64,000 nt of DNA from Dicaeum eximium (GCA_013396995.1 VWZP01008268.1:186001-250000), one strand, 5' to 3'; positions 53,155 to 64,000 are shown, counted from the stretch's first letter. Program-made: numbers and translations. The notes: generated by a model not told the origin, from the sequence alone.

Positions 53155-54429
53155 GTAATAAAATATAAAAAGAAATCCCAAAACTAAAGCCAAGACCCAA
53201 AATCGAGATTCTGAGATTCCACAGAAGGCATCAATAGATCAACTTTTGTCCTAAGGAACCCTGGTAACGTTATTTCCTGTTTCTCTATGGGAAATACAGA
53301 GAAAATCAAAACAGGACTCGCAAGTGTTAGACATTTCTTGCCGTTTTTCTGTATAAATGATTACCTAATCAAGTGTAAATTCTCAAACTTTTCCTGCTTC
53401 ATATTTCCTTATTATTGTTTCTGTTGGAGCTTGCTGCTTATATTCAGTTTTTCTTGTAAAGCTGTACTGTGGCTGAACTAAAATAACAGCTGTGTCAGGC
53501 ATAAACTCCACAAAGAGCCAGAACAATTCTGTGGTTACCCTTCCAAATTTTTACAGAGGAAATGTATCATTGAAAAGCTAACTGGTAATTGTATTTATCT
53601 CAGTGGTTGTTTGAGGCTTTTTCCATTTTTCTCAGTGCAATTTGTTTTAGTTTATTAGCCAGCATCTGGCTTTTTGTCTTGTTTGTGCTATTTACAGAGA
53701 AAGCAATCAGTGTAGTTTCTGTGCTCTTTTTTGGAAAAATCACTATTTCTGACCTCAGCAGCCCTTAGTCCTTAGCCATTGATATAACCACTGCTGACTG
53801 ATCTATTGATGCCCACCTTTATATACATATTTTTGGAAAACTTGGGTGAATGACTCATGGAGTTAATGCATCACCAACTGTAATTGAGAGAAGCTCTGTG
53901 CAGAACTGCTTATTAGAGCAGCAAGGTGACAGACATTGATACAGGAGGATTTTAAAGATCTCATTTCAGCAGTCTTGCTGCTGCAGGGCATAGTTGCATT
54001 GAGGAGGGAGGGGTAGGCTTGAAACACAGTGTCCTAATTCCCCCTGGGCTCAATGTTTTACTTGGACGTGGAGGAATGTAAAATGAACTCATGCTTGGTC
54101 CTCTAAAGTTTGATTCAGCTGTCAAGCAGAAGCAACGGTCAAGTTACACAGTAGGTAAAACATAATCATAGAAATGTGAGTAAAAAGTGCATTACTCACT
54201 AGCCTGAGTAGAGAGAGAGTGGTGAGGGAAACATATCCGAGTCTCCTTTCTCCCATCCCATGTTCTGGCTGTAGGTGTTTGCCTTCACCAGGCATCTGCT
54301 GGCTGTTAGCAGTCAAAGGTAGTTAGCAATCCCTGGCTTTTGTCACGTCTGCAGAAGCTTTGTCTTTGCTCAGGAGCAAGCTGGGCTCATTGATAAAGCT
54401 TTAAACTAGATGTGTCAGGGAAGGGGACA

Positions 54430-56029
54430 ATGTCAGGCTTGACCTTGACAAGCTGTGGGATGACATACCAAGGTTAAAGGGACAGGGTGTAGGTGAGGGC
54501 CCTCATCCAGTGGACCTGAGATGTGCTGGCCACACTGGAGCACGTTTGATGTCTTATGGAGACAAGCCAGGGGCTCCTGAGGCAACAGAAGCAAAGAAGC
54601 ACCAGTGAAATACCTCTGTGAAATTAGAGGATATTCTTCCAAGAGGGCAGCATGAGCTGACAGCTCAGCTGAGGTGCCTTTGCACCAGTACACACTGTGG
54701 GGGCAACAAACAGCAGGAGGAGGAAGCCACTGTGGTGCTGTGAAGTTATAACCTCGTTGCCATTACTGAAACTTGGTGGGACAAATCCCATGACTGGATT
54801 GCACCTATGGATGGCTACAGAAAGTGAGGGTGAAGGGCTTGCCCTCTATATCAGGAGGTGGATTGAGTGTGAAGTTCTGTCTCTGAAGAGCAGGCATGAG
54901 CAGTTGAGAGCCTGTGGGTGAGAATCAGACAGTGAGACAACAAAGAGAACTCATGGCTGGCACGTACTACAGGCAGCCCAACCAAGGGCAGCCTGCTGCC
55001 AAAGCCTTCTTGCTCCAGCTGCAGGAGGCACTGTGCTTGCAGGTTCTTGTCTGGCCAGGGGCCTTCAACACTGGGCAAGTAACACAGTGACCTGTGGGCA
55101 GGCCAGGAGACTCTGGCAGTGCATGGAGGAAAACTTCTGAAGCCAGGTTATAGACTGCCCTACCAGAGGAGATGTGATACTGGACCCGTAGGTTGCCAAC
55201 ACAAGTTAATTTGAGCCATCAAGATTAGAGGCAGCCTGGGCTGCAGTGATCATCCACTCATAGAGTTTGCAGTCCTGAGGGATGTGGGTCAGGCAAAGAG
55301 TAAAGTCAGAATCATGAATTTTAGGAAAGCAAAATTCCAGGTTGTCAAGGATGTAGTCAATAGGATCTTCTGGGAATCTGCTCTGAGGGACAAGGGAGCA
55401 AGACAAAGAAGTCTGGTGGATCTTTAAGGTTGCTTTCTGTAGAGCACGAGAACTAGCAAAAGGAGGAAAAATTCAGGCCAGGAAGGCAAAAGACTGGAAT
55501 GGGTTAGTCAGGACCTGCTGGTCAAAGTAAAGGGCAAGAAAGAAATCCACAGTCAAGGACAGGTATCCAGGGAAGATTATAGGGTCACAGCCCAGTTGTG
55601 TTGGAATGGGGTGAGGGAGGCAAAGGCAAAGCTGGAGCTGAACTTCACAAAGGTCACAAAGAACAAAACTAAGAGCTTCTACAGGTGTGTCAGCCAGGAA
55701 AGGAAAGTCAAAGAAAGCATTTACCCGCTTGATAAGCAAGGCTGGCAAACTGGTAACTAGGATGAGGAGAAGGCTGAGGTGCTCAAAATTTTTTTGCCTC
55801 AAACCTCACTGGCAGCCTCTCTTCTCCACACCTCTTGAGTGAATGGACTGTAACATATGGCTGGGGGAGCCAAGTCCCTCAGAGAGAATCAGGTTTGTGA
55901 CCACCTGAGGAAGCTGAGCATACCTAAGTCTATGGGACCTGATGAGATGCATCCCAGGGTCCTAGGGGAATTGTCTCTACAGTTGCCAGGCCACTCTCCA
56001 TGATACTCAAGAAGTCATGTCAGTCAGAA
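54430..56029 (+). mobile_element. Decayed CR1 ORF2 (endonuclease to early RT)
   Basis: Forward-oriented internal CR1 piece, about 1.6 kb, broken by many stops and frameshifts. At about 54747-54819 the translation reads LVAITETWWDKSHDW..., the apurinic-endonuclease TETWW block of CR1 ORF2. Around 55940-55977 it reads GPD.MHPRVLGEL, from the start of the reverse-transcriptase domain. Between them are Arg/Lys-rich stretches typical of the linker. The copy lacks the CR1 3' end, whereas other copies here are 3' ends. Non-functional pseudogene-like remnant. Confidence 0.85.
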
Positions 56030-56044
56030 AATGAAAAAGAAAGT

Positions 56045-56096
56045 TCAGCTTTCCTGTACTTGCACAGCCTCTTACACTGCTAAGGGCTGCATCTAC
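56045..56096. repeat. Unclassified dispersed repeat, copy 1
   Basis: A 52-bp segment (core TTGCACAGCCTCTTACACTG) that matches 57757-57808 at 44 of 52 positions in the same orientation. It starts about 15 bp after the CR1 ORF2 remnant ends. Family unknown. Confidence 0.8.
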
Positions 56097-57122
56097 CCCC
56101 TGAGCAAGTAGTTGCTGGAGATGGCATGCTTGTGTTTCTGTGTGATGAGGATTTTCCTAGAGTTTGTGGCTACTCTCATCTGCCTTCCTGTGATTTTGAA
56201 GGGTAGCCCTCTCTTGATAACTCCTGAATGACTGCTATAAATTAACTGTCATGGGCATTTGCAGGAGGATTGTGGCATGCTGCAAAATGAAGCTGCATGT
56301 TACATTTTTGAGAGGCTACACCACTGTGCATTCATCAAATCCTCCACAGACTGGAAAATAACCTTCTATTACTCCCACAAACAACTGTGGAAAGTTGTCT
56401 GCTTCTTTAACCCAAGGACTGCACCCCCGGCCCCAGCTTTGCTTTGCTCTCACAATTGCTCTGTGTCAGTCCCTGAGGTCTGCACTGTGGGACCTTCCTT
56501 TCTGCATCCATGGCATGTCATTGCTGTCACTGAAGCACAGTTTAGGGTAAAGGCCGTCTAGTCAATGCTGGCATTCATCTGGAAGAAATTTAACGTTGGC
56601 ATTTTCTGTGCTTGGTGCTGCCAAGTGCCACGCTCCCTGATCCTGATCAGCAAAGCCTTTAAACCTACACATAAAGCTCTCTATCAGGGCTCACACTGAT
56701 TTCAGTGGAGCCAACTACACATTTAAATTTTCAAAAGAAGCTGAAATTATTAGGCTGGGAGTGAGAGCACCCTGTTTCTGGAGAGTTAATGAGCATGTAA
56801 AATTAATCTTTCTAGAAAAAGCAACCGACCCCCACCCCCAGTTAAAAAGGGAGTTCATGATCTTTGCTTTTGTACCTGTGGTGAATCAGACAAAGTGGGA
56901 GCAAGTGCACAACACACAGACAGCAGAGTCAAATTTACACTGACATAATCATCCCAATTGGAAATTATAAGAGGTTTTCTTTGTAACCACTATTTTTGTA
57001 GAAGAAACCTTAGTCTACATATAATCAAGTTTTAAAACCTGGCAGCCATTTAAGCCTCATAGCTGGTAATTTGAGGTCTTCATGTGAATGTATTTTCCTA
57101 TGTCAGTGCTAATTTATTTCTG

Positions 57123-57153
57123 AAAAAAAAAAAAAAGAAAAAAAAGAAAAAAG
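57123..57153. repeat. A-rich low-complexity tract
   Basis: A runs of 14, 8 and 6 separated by single Gs. Lies between the two unclassified repeat copies. No retrocopy body recognised. Confidence 0.9.
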
Positions 57154-57756
57154 ATTACTATTATAAGAAGGATCTGCTTTCTATGGGGTTTCTGTTGAAG
57201 TACAGACAAAAACAGGGCTGAAATCTAAACTGAAATTGCCAGGCATGGATTCCGAATTGTAGCTTTCTTTGTAAGTAGAATGATCCGAATTAAGGCTAGC
57301 CTAAAAACATAGATTCTTCATCTGAATAGGATGTTATCAATTACATCAATTAAAACCAAATGTGCAAGAAGCATTTGACTTCTGATGGAGCCTTGGTGTT
57401 TCCTTCTATCTGCCTGTGAAAAATCACGCGTACCTTGGGCAGGCATATGCCAGCAAATAAATGCTGCTTGTGCTAACTTGGGTGAGCTAACTGGGTTAAT
57501 GCATGAAAGTGGATGCTGTGGACTCCCATGTTACATAGTGGCAGATTAAATATTTGGCACGCACATCAGGTGCCTATTTTTAAATATTTATTCCTGTGTT
57601 TATTTTTCTTTCAAATACTGCTGCAGTGACAAGTTACTTGTACTTTACCAGTGATTTTGTATCTTTCCCCAGTAGACTAAAACCAGGCAGTAGATATAAA
57701 GAGAAATTATGATAAGAGGCAAAAAAATTTCCATTCCCTAAAAAGGGAAAGAGAAT

Positions 57757-57808
57757 GCAGCTTTTCTGTGTTTGCACAGCCCCTTACACTGCTTAGGGCT
57801 GCAGCTAT
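57757..57808. repeat. Unclassified dispersed repeat, copy 2
   Basis: Second copy (core TTGCACAGCCCCTTACACTG), 1712 bp downstream of the first. Flanks show weaker continued similarity on both sides (A/G-rich left, CCT.AGCAA right), so the true repeat may be longer. Confidence 0.8.
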
Positions 57809-59318
57809 CTCCTAGCAATCATTTATCTCACATCAGTTAAGCACAATGTGCAGTACAAATGGGTTTCTGGGTACTGTGTCTGCAGGTGAGAAGGGGAACA
57901 GATGCAGGGGCATGCTGTAACATGCTGTTCCCAAAGAATCAGGTGTTGTCTGAGTGACTCTCTGCTCCTGGCATCTTCCTGGGGGGGGTCTGTGGGAGTG
58001 GACTTTGGGAACCTCATAAAGCAGATCTCTACCTGTGCTGTGCCTGGAGCGGGTGGTGACCCTCCAGGGTCAGATGATTTTATTCCTTTGGAGAGAATAC
58101 TTTAGAAAAGGCGACAAGGGAGCTTCTGGGAAGCAACCCCAGGATGTCTTCTTGGTAGAGTGGGAGGGTTCAGGCAGGATTTGGGAGGGGATTTTTGTGC
58201 CTCACAGGCAAGCAATGTATTTAACATCACTGTGGCTGCTGGCATTTCTGAGTTATCCAAGTATTTACATATGCATGGCAACTGACAAGCTCTGTGGTCA
58301 AGTGAGATGAGATTAAAGAAGAAGTATATTGTCTGGAAAGTGTGATGTGCTGCTGGGTAAAGGGCTAATTTGACACAGGCCCTGACAGCACTTTTAACTC
58401 ATACTTGCAGCTTGGGTGATGAGAATTAGTATCAGAAATGGGATTTGTCTAATGTACATTGAGATTAGGTTAGAAGGATAATTTTCCTGATAATCCATGG
58501 GATAACATTTCAGACATGGGTGTCCTGGTTTGTCTTACTGTTTTGTTTTGTGCTGTTTTGGGTTTTTAATATTTATTTTTATGTTTTCATTTTTTGCATC
58601 ACTTGTTTCTGGCATTGCATTTCAGGTTTCTGTGACTCCTGTAGTCCATTTTACAATTCTGATTTTGGTTTTGATGTCTTAGTAGAGTCTCCAGGATCAT
58701 CCTTCTGCCTCACTATAATTTATTTACTGTTACCTCATTTTTCTACACATTGTTTCTTTTGCACTTTTTTTGCCTCCTCATGCACTTTTAGCTTGTCATT
58801 GCACTCTTTCATTTTTATATGGAAGGCTGTTTTAGACCTTGCCCCAGAGTAATTTTAAAATAATCTGGGACTGCTGGTATGTTTAAATGTTGCTTTCCAT
58901 TTTGCAATTTTTTGAATCAGCAGACTTGAGCATGTTAATTTTACTACTTAAAAGTGTCTTTCTAGTTTTATTCTTTGAAACTAGAAGTGCTTTGGGAGTT
59001 TTTAGCTGCCATGTCTCATTTTATGTATTGTTTTTAAACCTACATGAAAATAAAAAGTTTTGATCTATAAAACAACTCAACGTTCCTGCAAAATATTTAT
59101 CTGTGTGAAAATTGTCTTGTCAATCAAATTGTCAATCAATTGTTATTAGTTCCAAAGGGTACTACTGAATAATCTGCTTACACTGATAAAATATCTAGTC
59201 CCAAAATTTCCAACAATTTAAAAATTAGTCCCAGAACTACCATTCCTTCCTAAATAAGTGCTTTTTTTACTCAGCAAAGCCTCTGACATTTATTATTCTG
59301 GTATGTGTCTGTTCCCAG

Positions 59319-59584
59319 GACATTACATTTCCGTGGACACATCTTACGAGGGTGAGAAGGCAGTGCTGTCCAGCCCTGATCTGTACTCCGAGGAATGGAG
59401 CTGTGTCAGACTGATCTATCAGATAGCCACAACTGCAGACACCTCACCTGATCCCACCAGGCTCAACCTGTACCTGAGGCAGGAAGGAGAAAGTTTTGAT
59501 CGTTTGCTCTGGTCAGCAAAGGAGCCATCAGACAGCTGGCTCATAGCTAGCTTAGACTTAACCAACAGCACAAAGAAGTATAAG
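59319..59584 (+). CDS. MAMDC2: MAMDC2 exon 2, core of MAM domain 1
   Basis: A 266-bp exon: two bases completing the split Gly codon, then 88 codons. It starts GHYISVDTSYEGEKAVLSSP and continues through EEWSCVRLIYQI (third MAM cysteine), LNLYLRQEGESFDRLLWSAK and EPSDSWLIASLDL, ending KKYK. These blocks are nearly identical to vertebrate MAMDC2. There is an N-glycosylation sequon NST near the end of the exon. The acceptor is TGTTCCCAG before 59319 and the donor AAG|GTAAGC at 59585, phase 0. The frame runs on past the donor to a stop at about 59657, and the upstream ATG at 59258 is intronic, so the open frame 59258-59659 is larger than the exon. Confidence 0.97.
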
Positions 59585-60296
59585 GTAAGCCCACTTTTAG
59601 AAGATGTCACAGGCTTTCTGGTGCATATGTTGGGCTGCACAAACTTCTTTTTTCAATAAATGCAAACCTATTTTGAGCCCTGTTCTTGGCTTTCCTTTCT
59701 AAGGCTGGCAGCACAAGGCAGCTGAGCCCTCTGCCCCTAGCAGCCACGAGCAGAGCTGGCGCGGGGCAGTGCTCGGACCAGCGGCTGCGAGGGGCACCTC
59801 ATGAGGACACACGGCCACCTGAGCCCTGCCATGAGGATGCTGCATCTCCTGGTATCCCTGTGGAGCTGCTGGTGCCTTGTGGCAGATATGGGAACCCCCA
59901 GGTCCTGGGCCTTGATTTATTCCTGCCCTCTGTGCCTTTCTGGAAGGAGTCACATGCTGACAGAGGAGTATTTCTACCCAGAAACCATCATGTTGCATCA
60001 CTTACAATAACATCTTGCATAACCATAGCTGAGGAATATGGAATTCCATACTCTTACACGAAGTGTGGGAATTTTTTGCCTTGTCTCCTTGTCCTTCAGC
60101 ATGTCTTCTGTGGTTGAAGAGGAGCAGTGGCTCCATCTTTAATGTGTTCTGCCAAGCTCTTTCAGCAAAACCACACCTGACTGCAAGGATGATGGTTCCC
60201 CAAGAAACATTTAATTTGTTCTCCTATTTATCCTGTTTAAATATTCAAGGTACTATATGAAATTCTAAAATTGACAGTTTGGTTTGTATTGTGCAG
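59585..60296 (+). other. MAMDC2: MAMDC2 intron 2 (712 bp)
   Basis: Phase-0 intron between GTAAGC and TTGTGCAG. It contains a GC-richer stretch at about 59700-59900 with several CpGs and an open frame 59686-60117 without recognised domain or family match in the gene. No MAMDC2 exon is expected there, because exons 2 and 3 join in frame with correct protein continuity. Confidence 0.85.
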
Positions 60297-60384
60297 CTTG
60301 TACTGGAAGGTGAAATGGGACAAGATAAAAAATCCGCCAGTATAGCAGTTTTTGAAATCAAAATAACTTCTGGATATTGTGTTG
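60297..60384 (+). CDS. MAMDC2: MAMDC2 exon 3, end of MAM domain 1
   Basis: An 88-bp exon, 29 codons plus one base. It encodes LVLEGEMGQD, then SASIAVFEIKITSGYCV, the C-terminal beta strands of MAM domain 1 with its last conserved cysteine (GYC). Acceptor TTGTGCAG ends at 60296; donor GTTG|GTAAGT at 60385, phase 1. It is too short for long-frame searches and was found from splice sites and family similarity. The family has LIEGVLGQG-like sequence at this place; the bird copy has the slightly longer GEMGQDKK. Confidence 0.96.
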
Positions 60385-60590
60385 GTAAGTACCCTTCGCT
60401 CAGCCCTCATACTTTCTGCATAGAAAAGAATGCCTTGTTAGCATTTTAAAACTGCATGAAAAGTCTGGCTTAAAAAAAAAGACAGTAGCTTTTTCCTAAT
60501 TGAAAAGTACACTGCCATATTCAATACAGATAATTTTTAAGCTAAGAGTGCACAAACTAGTAAGTGGGGTTTCTTTCACCTATCTCTGTG

Positions 60591-60644
<54 letters not shown>

Positions 60645-61398
60645 TTATTTACATGTTAAGATCAACAATATAATTCCAAATCTATTTATTGTTCAAGCAG
60701 GAACAACTGTTATATTAAAAAAAAAACAACTTTGCGCTGCTTCAAATACCAGACATAACAGCTGCAAGATTATTTCTGCCCTCTGCCTGCTCATGGCTTC
60801 CTTACAGTGTCATCTTGAGGCTGCAGACAAAAAACTCTGCTGATACGTATATTTAAACTTACTGCCATTTCCTCATGATATTTGCTAAAAACTGCTAATG
60901 AAGTTCAAAAATTCCAGTGTCTAGGAGGCTGGGAGATCTTGACATTTCTGGAGAGCTGTGGAGGAGTCCAACCAAGTTGTCACAATTCTTTGGCTCTGTG
61001 AAGGAGAAAAAGCAGTTGCATTACTCTTGCGAAATACTTATCCTGCTTTGCTCCTGGGCATCCTTGATTTATAAATGAAAGTTCTGCTTTGACTGTTTAC
61101 TACAGGGAGGTGGTATATTTAAATCTGCTTTATTTGGTTCTAAATTACAGAGGTCCTACCCTGGCAAATGATGAAAAGACAAATTGGTCCAAAGAGGATG
61201 GAAATGCAAATTTTATCAAAAAATTATAACAAAAATTTGGATAGGTTTGCTTCTATTTATTATGAGCTCTTGAATGCCATGTCCAATTTTATAAATACAG
61301 GCGTTATCTGCTCACAGTGAGGCCAGTGCTTAGCAATTTGCTCTTCCTATTTCTGTAATGAAAATGTGAGCACTCAGCTGTGGTGTCTGCAATTGCAG
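60385..61398 (+). other. MAMDC2: MAMDC2 intron 3 (1.0 kb)
   Basis: Phase-1 intron from GTAAGT to AATTGCAG, carrying an (AC)24 microsatellite at 60593-60640. Nothing else is recognised in it. Confidence 0.9.
60593..60640. repeat. (AC)24 microsatellite in MAMDC2 intron 3
   Basis: Forty-eight uninterrupted bases of alternating AC, followed by ATATTTATTT. Long and pure enough to be polymorphic. About 210 bp downstream of the exon 3 donor. Confidence 0.97.
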
Positions 61399-61536
61399 AA
61401 TGTGACTTTGAAGAAAATCATCTTTGTGGCTATGTGAACCGCTGGAATCCTAACGTCAACTGGTTTGTTGGTGGAGGGAACATTCGGAATTCTCAGTCTA
61501 TCCTGCCCAAAGACCACACACTTAACAGTGCACTGG
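61399..61536 (+). CDS. MAMDC2: MAMDC2 exon 4, start of MAM domain 2
   Basis: A 138-bp exon: two bases completing a Glu codon, 45 codons, one base of a split Gly codon. It reads ECDFEENHLCGYVNRWNPNV, then NWFVGGGNIRNSQSILPKDH and TLNSAL. The two cysteines are the first pair of MAM domain 2. It is nearly identical to mammalian MAMDC2. Acceptor AATTGCAG before 61399, donor CTGG|GTAAGC at 61537, phase 1. The open frame 61380-61577 extends into intron on both sides. Confidence 0.97.
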
Positions 61537-63833
61537 GTAAGCAACAAATGTCGAGCAAATATAGTGGAAAAATCTGAGTCTGTGATTCATGTATGACTCC
61601 CATACTGTGAGTTATTATTATGTGAGTTCTTTCCATTGTTGGGTTGGGGTGGGGATGGTAAGAGTGATTTATGGGAAAAAAAAGGGATTAGAAAGAGGTT
61701 GGGGGACTTTGCAGAAGTTCACACAAAATTGCCTGTAAGCTATATAAAAAGGTTGTTACACTCTTTGCTAGGATTCAAAAATACTCAGAGATAAGGGTAA
61801 AATTTTGGATGTGAGTGCTGGAAAATTCAACTTTCTGTGTATTCTAAATGTATGGACCACAGTAAGTTTTAGATTCTTGTACTGCTGCTTTGTACATCTG
61901 GCAGGGATTTTCTTTCCAATGGCTATTGAGAAAATTGAGTAGGAAAACTAAGGTATTAAGACATTCTTGGAGAATCTTGGGTTAAACTGTACAGTTTAGA
62001 AGTTTTGTTTCTTTCAGTAAAATGTGGTGCTGTTAGTACAGCCCCTCAGAGACATAATGCTGGGAAGAATTATTGGAATTTCTGCATTTGCCTTGTATGA
62101 AATGCTTGTCCTGGACACCTTGCTCAGGGAAGAGTTTTTTGCACAGCTGTGAAGAAGGGCTGTGGGATAACTTCACCTTTTAGACAAAGTACCACAGCAG
62201 GTGATGGTCAGGACATCTGGCTGCTGCTGCACAGTGTGTGTCTTGGGTGGCACAATGCTTGTGGCAGTGCAAGGAATCAGATCTCATGGAAAGCATTTGA
62301 TCCTCTTTCCTTAACTCATGCCGCTGTGCCTTTTTATTCATTTCACAATTGTGTGAGTTGAGTACAGAGTGTCACTCCATCCCTGTGTCACTCCCTGACA
62401 CTGAAATGCTGGTAAAATTTTGATGGAAGTTTAAACTCACCAAAACTTCAACAGCAGACAGTGGATCAGCCTGTTAAATAAGTACTGTGACAGGAAATGC
62501 TCCCAACTGAGAAGGATGTGTATTCTTGTAGCGATAGCATTTCTGTTTCATACCAAGCCCTCACTGCTGACCATTTACTGAGAAGACCTCGAGAAGCCTA
62601 AAGTCATGGAAGAGCCTTCTTCTTGCAAGAATTGGGCTGTGAAGTTGCATCATCCAGGGAGATTGTTGCTAAGCTATGAGGTGTGCTAAAACTGCAGAAA
62701 AAAAGTGAAGCTGAGAACCTCGCAGGCAAGTATTGCTGAAGTCACCAGTCCCTGGCAGTGGGCAATCTGGAGGAGACCCACAGCCAAGCAAGTCCTTCCC
62801 CCTCCTTCCACCAGAGTGGAGCGAGAAGTGACATCTAGGGGTCTGAGACTGCTGTGTATTTTGTTTATATACACACTGGTGCAGTGGTGCCCACGCAAAC
62901 CGAACGGCACAGCCCGCAGTGTTGGTGCTGAGGTACCACTCCAGTCTGACACTTCAGTCTTCTCCAGGTGTTCTACGTGGGAAGTGCCATTTTTTAGTTC
63001 ATCAAATACTCTTTGATGCTGTGTTTCTGGGAGTGCAGAAGAAGAAGAACTAGAAAGCACAGCATGTTTGTGAACATGGATGTGTGCTGTTTAAATTGAG
63101 AAAGCACTCCCAAAACCAAAGTATCAGAAGCTGTACCCTTAGAAAATCCTGCAGGTCATATTGGCTCATGTTCATGATGGGAAGGTACTCTCCTCATATG
63201 TAATGCATTTTTCTGTTCTTTAACATCTACCAAAAATCTTCTCTAAGGATTTTACATTAAAAATCCAGTCCGTGCAGTAAAAGTAAGACATTTATAAAGC
63301 AAATCCTAGATACACTGAGCAGATATGTAAGGACTAAAAGCTATTTGACAATAATTTGATATATTAAACAAACTGCTGTGTAAAAGAAGAGAAAACACAT
63401 GGCTTATAATCTTGTTCATTTACTTGGTTTGCTTCAGTAAAAGTTGCATTTGAGAGAGACTAAATACTACACCAAGCTGTTGGGAGGCAGGGAGCTTACA
63501 CAGTTGTTGCACACATGAATGGCTCCCAAAGGTTAGAGTTTATTATGTTTCAAATATAGATAAATATATTATTTCTAATAATAATAAAGACTTAAGAAAA
63601 TAAAGAGATGAGACTGACTATTTTGCCAGTGGTATCTTAACCAAACAATTTCGGGTTGCACGTAGGAGGAAAAGAAAGGAAAAAAGACTTAGAAGTACTA
63701 AAATTTTCTAGGAAGCAACCATTGTTGGTCAGGTCGTAGATACATATATCTAGTCCCTGTTCATCTGCTGATACTTCTTGTACGTGGTGTTCTTTAAAGA
63801 ATGTCCTTATACCAAATGTTTTTCTGCTTCTAG
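61537..63833 (+). other. MAMDC2: MAMDC2 intron 4 (2.3 kb)
   Basis: Phase-1 intron from GTAAGC to GCTTCTAG. Antiparallel frames at 62686-63060 show no domain. No repeat family or RNA gene recognised. Confidence 0.9.
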
Positions 63834-64000
63834 GTCACTACATGTATGTGGACTCTGTTTATGTGAAACATTTTCAGGAAGTGGCCCAGCTAATCTCACC
63901 AAAGACCACAGCCCCAATATCTGGCTGCTTATCTTTTTATTATCAACTTAAGCAGGAAAGCAGCATCGTTTTTACTGTTTACCTAAGAGACATGAGTGGC
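63834..64000 (+). CDS. MAMDC2: MAMDC2 exon 5, MAM domain 2, cut by window end
   Basis: Starts with two bases completing the split Gly codon, then 55 codons to the last base of the window. It encodes GHYMYVDSVYVKHFQEVAQL, then ISPKTTAPISGCLSFYYQLK and the hydrophobic strand IVFTVYLRDMSG. GHYMYVDS is the same motif as GHYISVDT at the start of exon 2, showing that the two MAM domains share exon boundaries (phase-1 junction in the same Gly). The cysteine in SGC is the third MAM cysteine. The rest of MAM2, MAM3, MAM4 and the C terminus lie beyond the window. Confidence 0.96.

Larger units (their letters stand above)
30801..59318 (+). other. MAMDC2: MAMDC2 intron 1 (28.5 kb)
   Basis: Bounded by donor GTGAGA at 30801 and acceptor TGTTCCCAG ending at 59318; phase 1, joining G|GA into a Gly codon. 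The intron holds two CR1 tails or fragments (39632, 46610), a decayed CR1 ORF2 piece (54430), an LTR-like block (52005) and several low-complexity runs. The remainder (30991-39631, 40488-46609, 46979-52004, 53155-54429, 56030-59318) is AT-rich DNA in which I see no exon or RNA gene. Length is consistent with a large first intron in this gene. Confidence 0.85.

Noticed and set aside
53000..53193. Lysine-rich minus-strand frame
   Set aside because: Translation of a poly-T run containing Ns.
58512..58570. GTGTCCTGGTTTGT, similar to the 5' end of some avian LTRs
   Set aside because: Only about a dozen bases match and no matching downstream LTR body could be followed.
60019..60075. Peptide ITIAEEYGIPYSYTKCGN resembling a short stretch I associate with CFAP95
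   Set aside because: The resemblance rests on uncertain memory, it is inside MAMDC2 intron 2 and it has no splice context or flanking similarity.

Overview
This window looks like avian genomic DNA, probably from a passerine-like bird. The evidence is many CR1 non-LTR retrotransposon pieces (at least ten, several ending in the ATTCTGTG-type CR1 3' tail), one LTR-like block resembling songbird ERVL LTRs, AT-rich single-copy DNA, and a vertebrate gene with short exons in long introns. Nothing prokaryotic (operons, CRISPR, IS elements) is present. Nearly all long reading frames are chance frames or antisense frames of CR1.

The only gene I can name is MAMDC2 (MAM domain containing 2) on the + strand. 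Five coding pieces are visible: 30706-30800 (left part hidden by Ns), 59319-59584, 60297-60384, 61399-61536 and 63834-64000 (cut by the window end). Splice phases match at every junction, and the peptide follows vertebrate MAMDC2 closely. The pieces encode MAM domain 1 complete from its first cysteine and about the first two thirds of MAM domain 2. Intron 1 is about 28.5 kb; introns 2-4 are 0.7, 1.0 and 2.3 kb. A 414-base assembly gap (30292-30705) beside a CpG-rich patch hides the probable start codon, signal peptide and promoter. MAMDC2 lies on human chromosome 9q21, which corresponds to the bird Z chromosome, so Z linkage is likely but not shown by this sequence.

Layout: 1-30 kb is intergenic or upstream DNA with CR1 fragments near 0, 5.7-6.5, 11.0, 13.1, 20.6-21.0, 25.3 and 26.2 kb, a small GC-rich patch at 4.8-5.0 kb carrying a good CTCF-like motif, and no gene I can name. 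From 30.8 to 59.3 kb is MAMDC2 intron 1. It holds a CR1 with a near-perfect 293-bp duplication bounded by single Ns (39.6-40.5 kb, probably an assembly error), another CR1 (46.6 kb), an LTR-like GC-rich block (52.0-52.9 kb), a gap inside a poly-T run (53.1 kb) and a decayed CR1 ORF2 piece with a recognisable endonuclease motif (54.4-56.0 kb). From 59.3 to 64 kb are the clustered MAMDC2 exons 2-5 and an (AC)24 microsatellite.

I found no convincing new biological system. The most useful leads are the hidden first exon, the N-flanked duplication, the CTCF-like site, an exon-like 95-bp segment at 13.5 kb, and a pair of unexplained diverged repeats at 56.0 and 57.8 kb.
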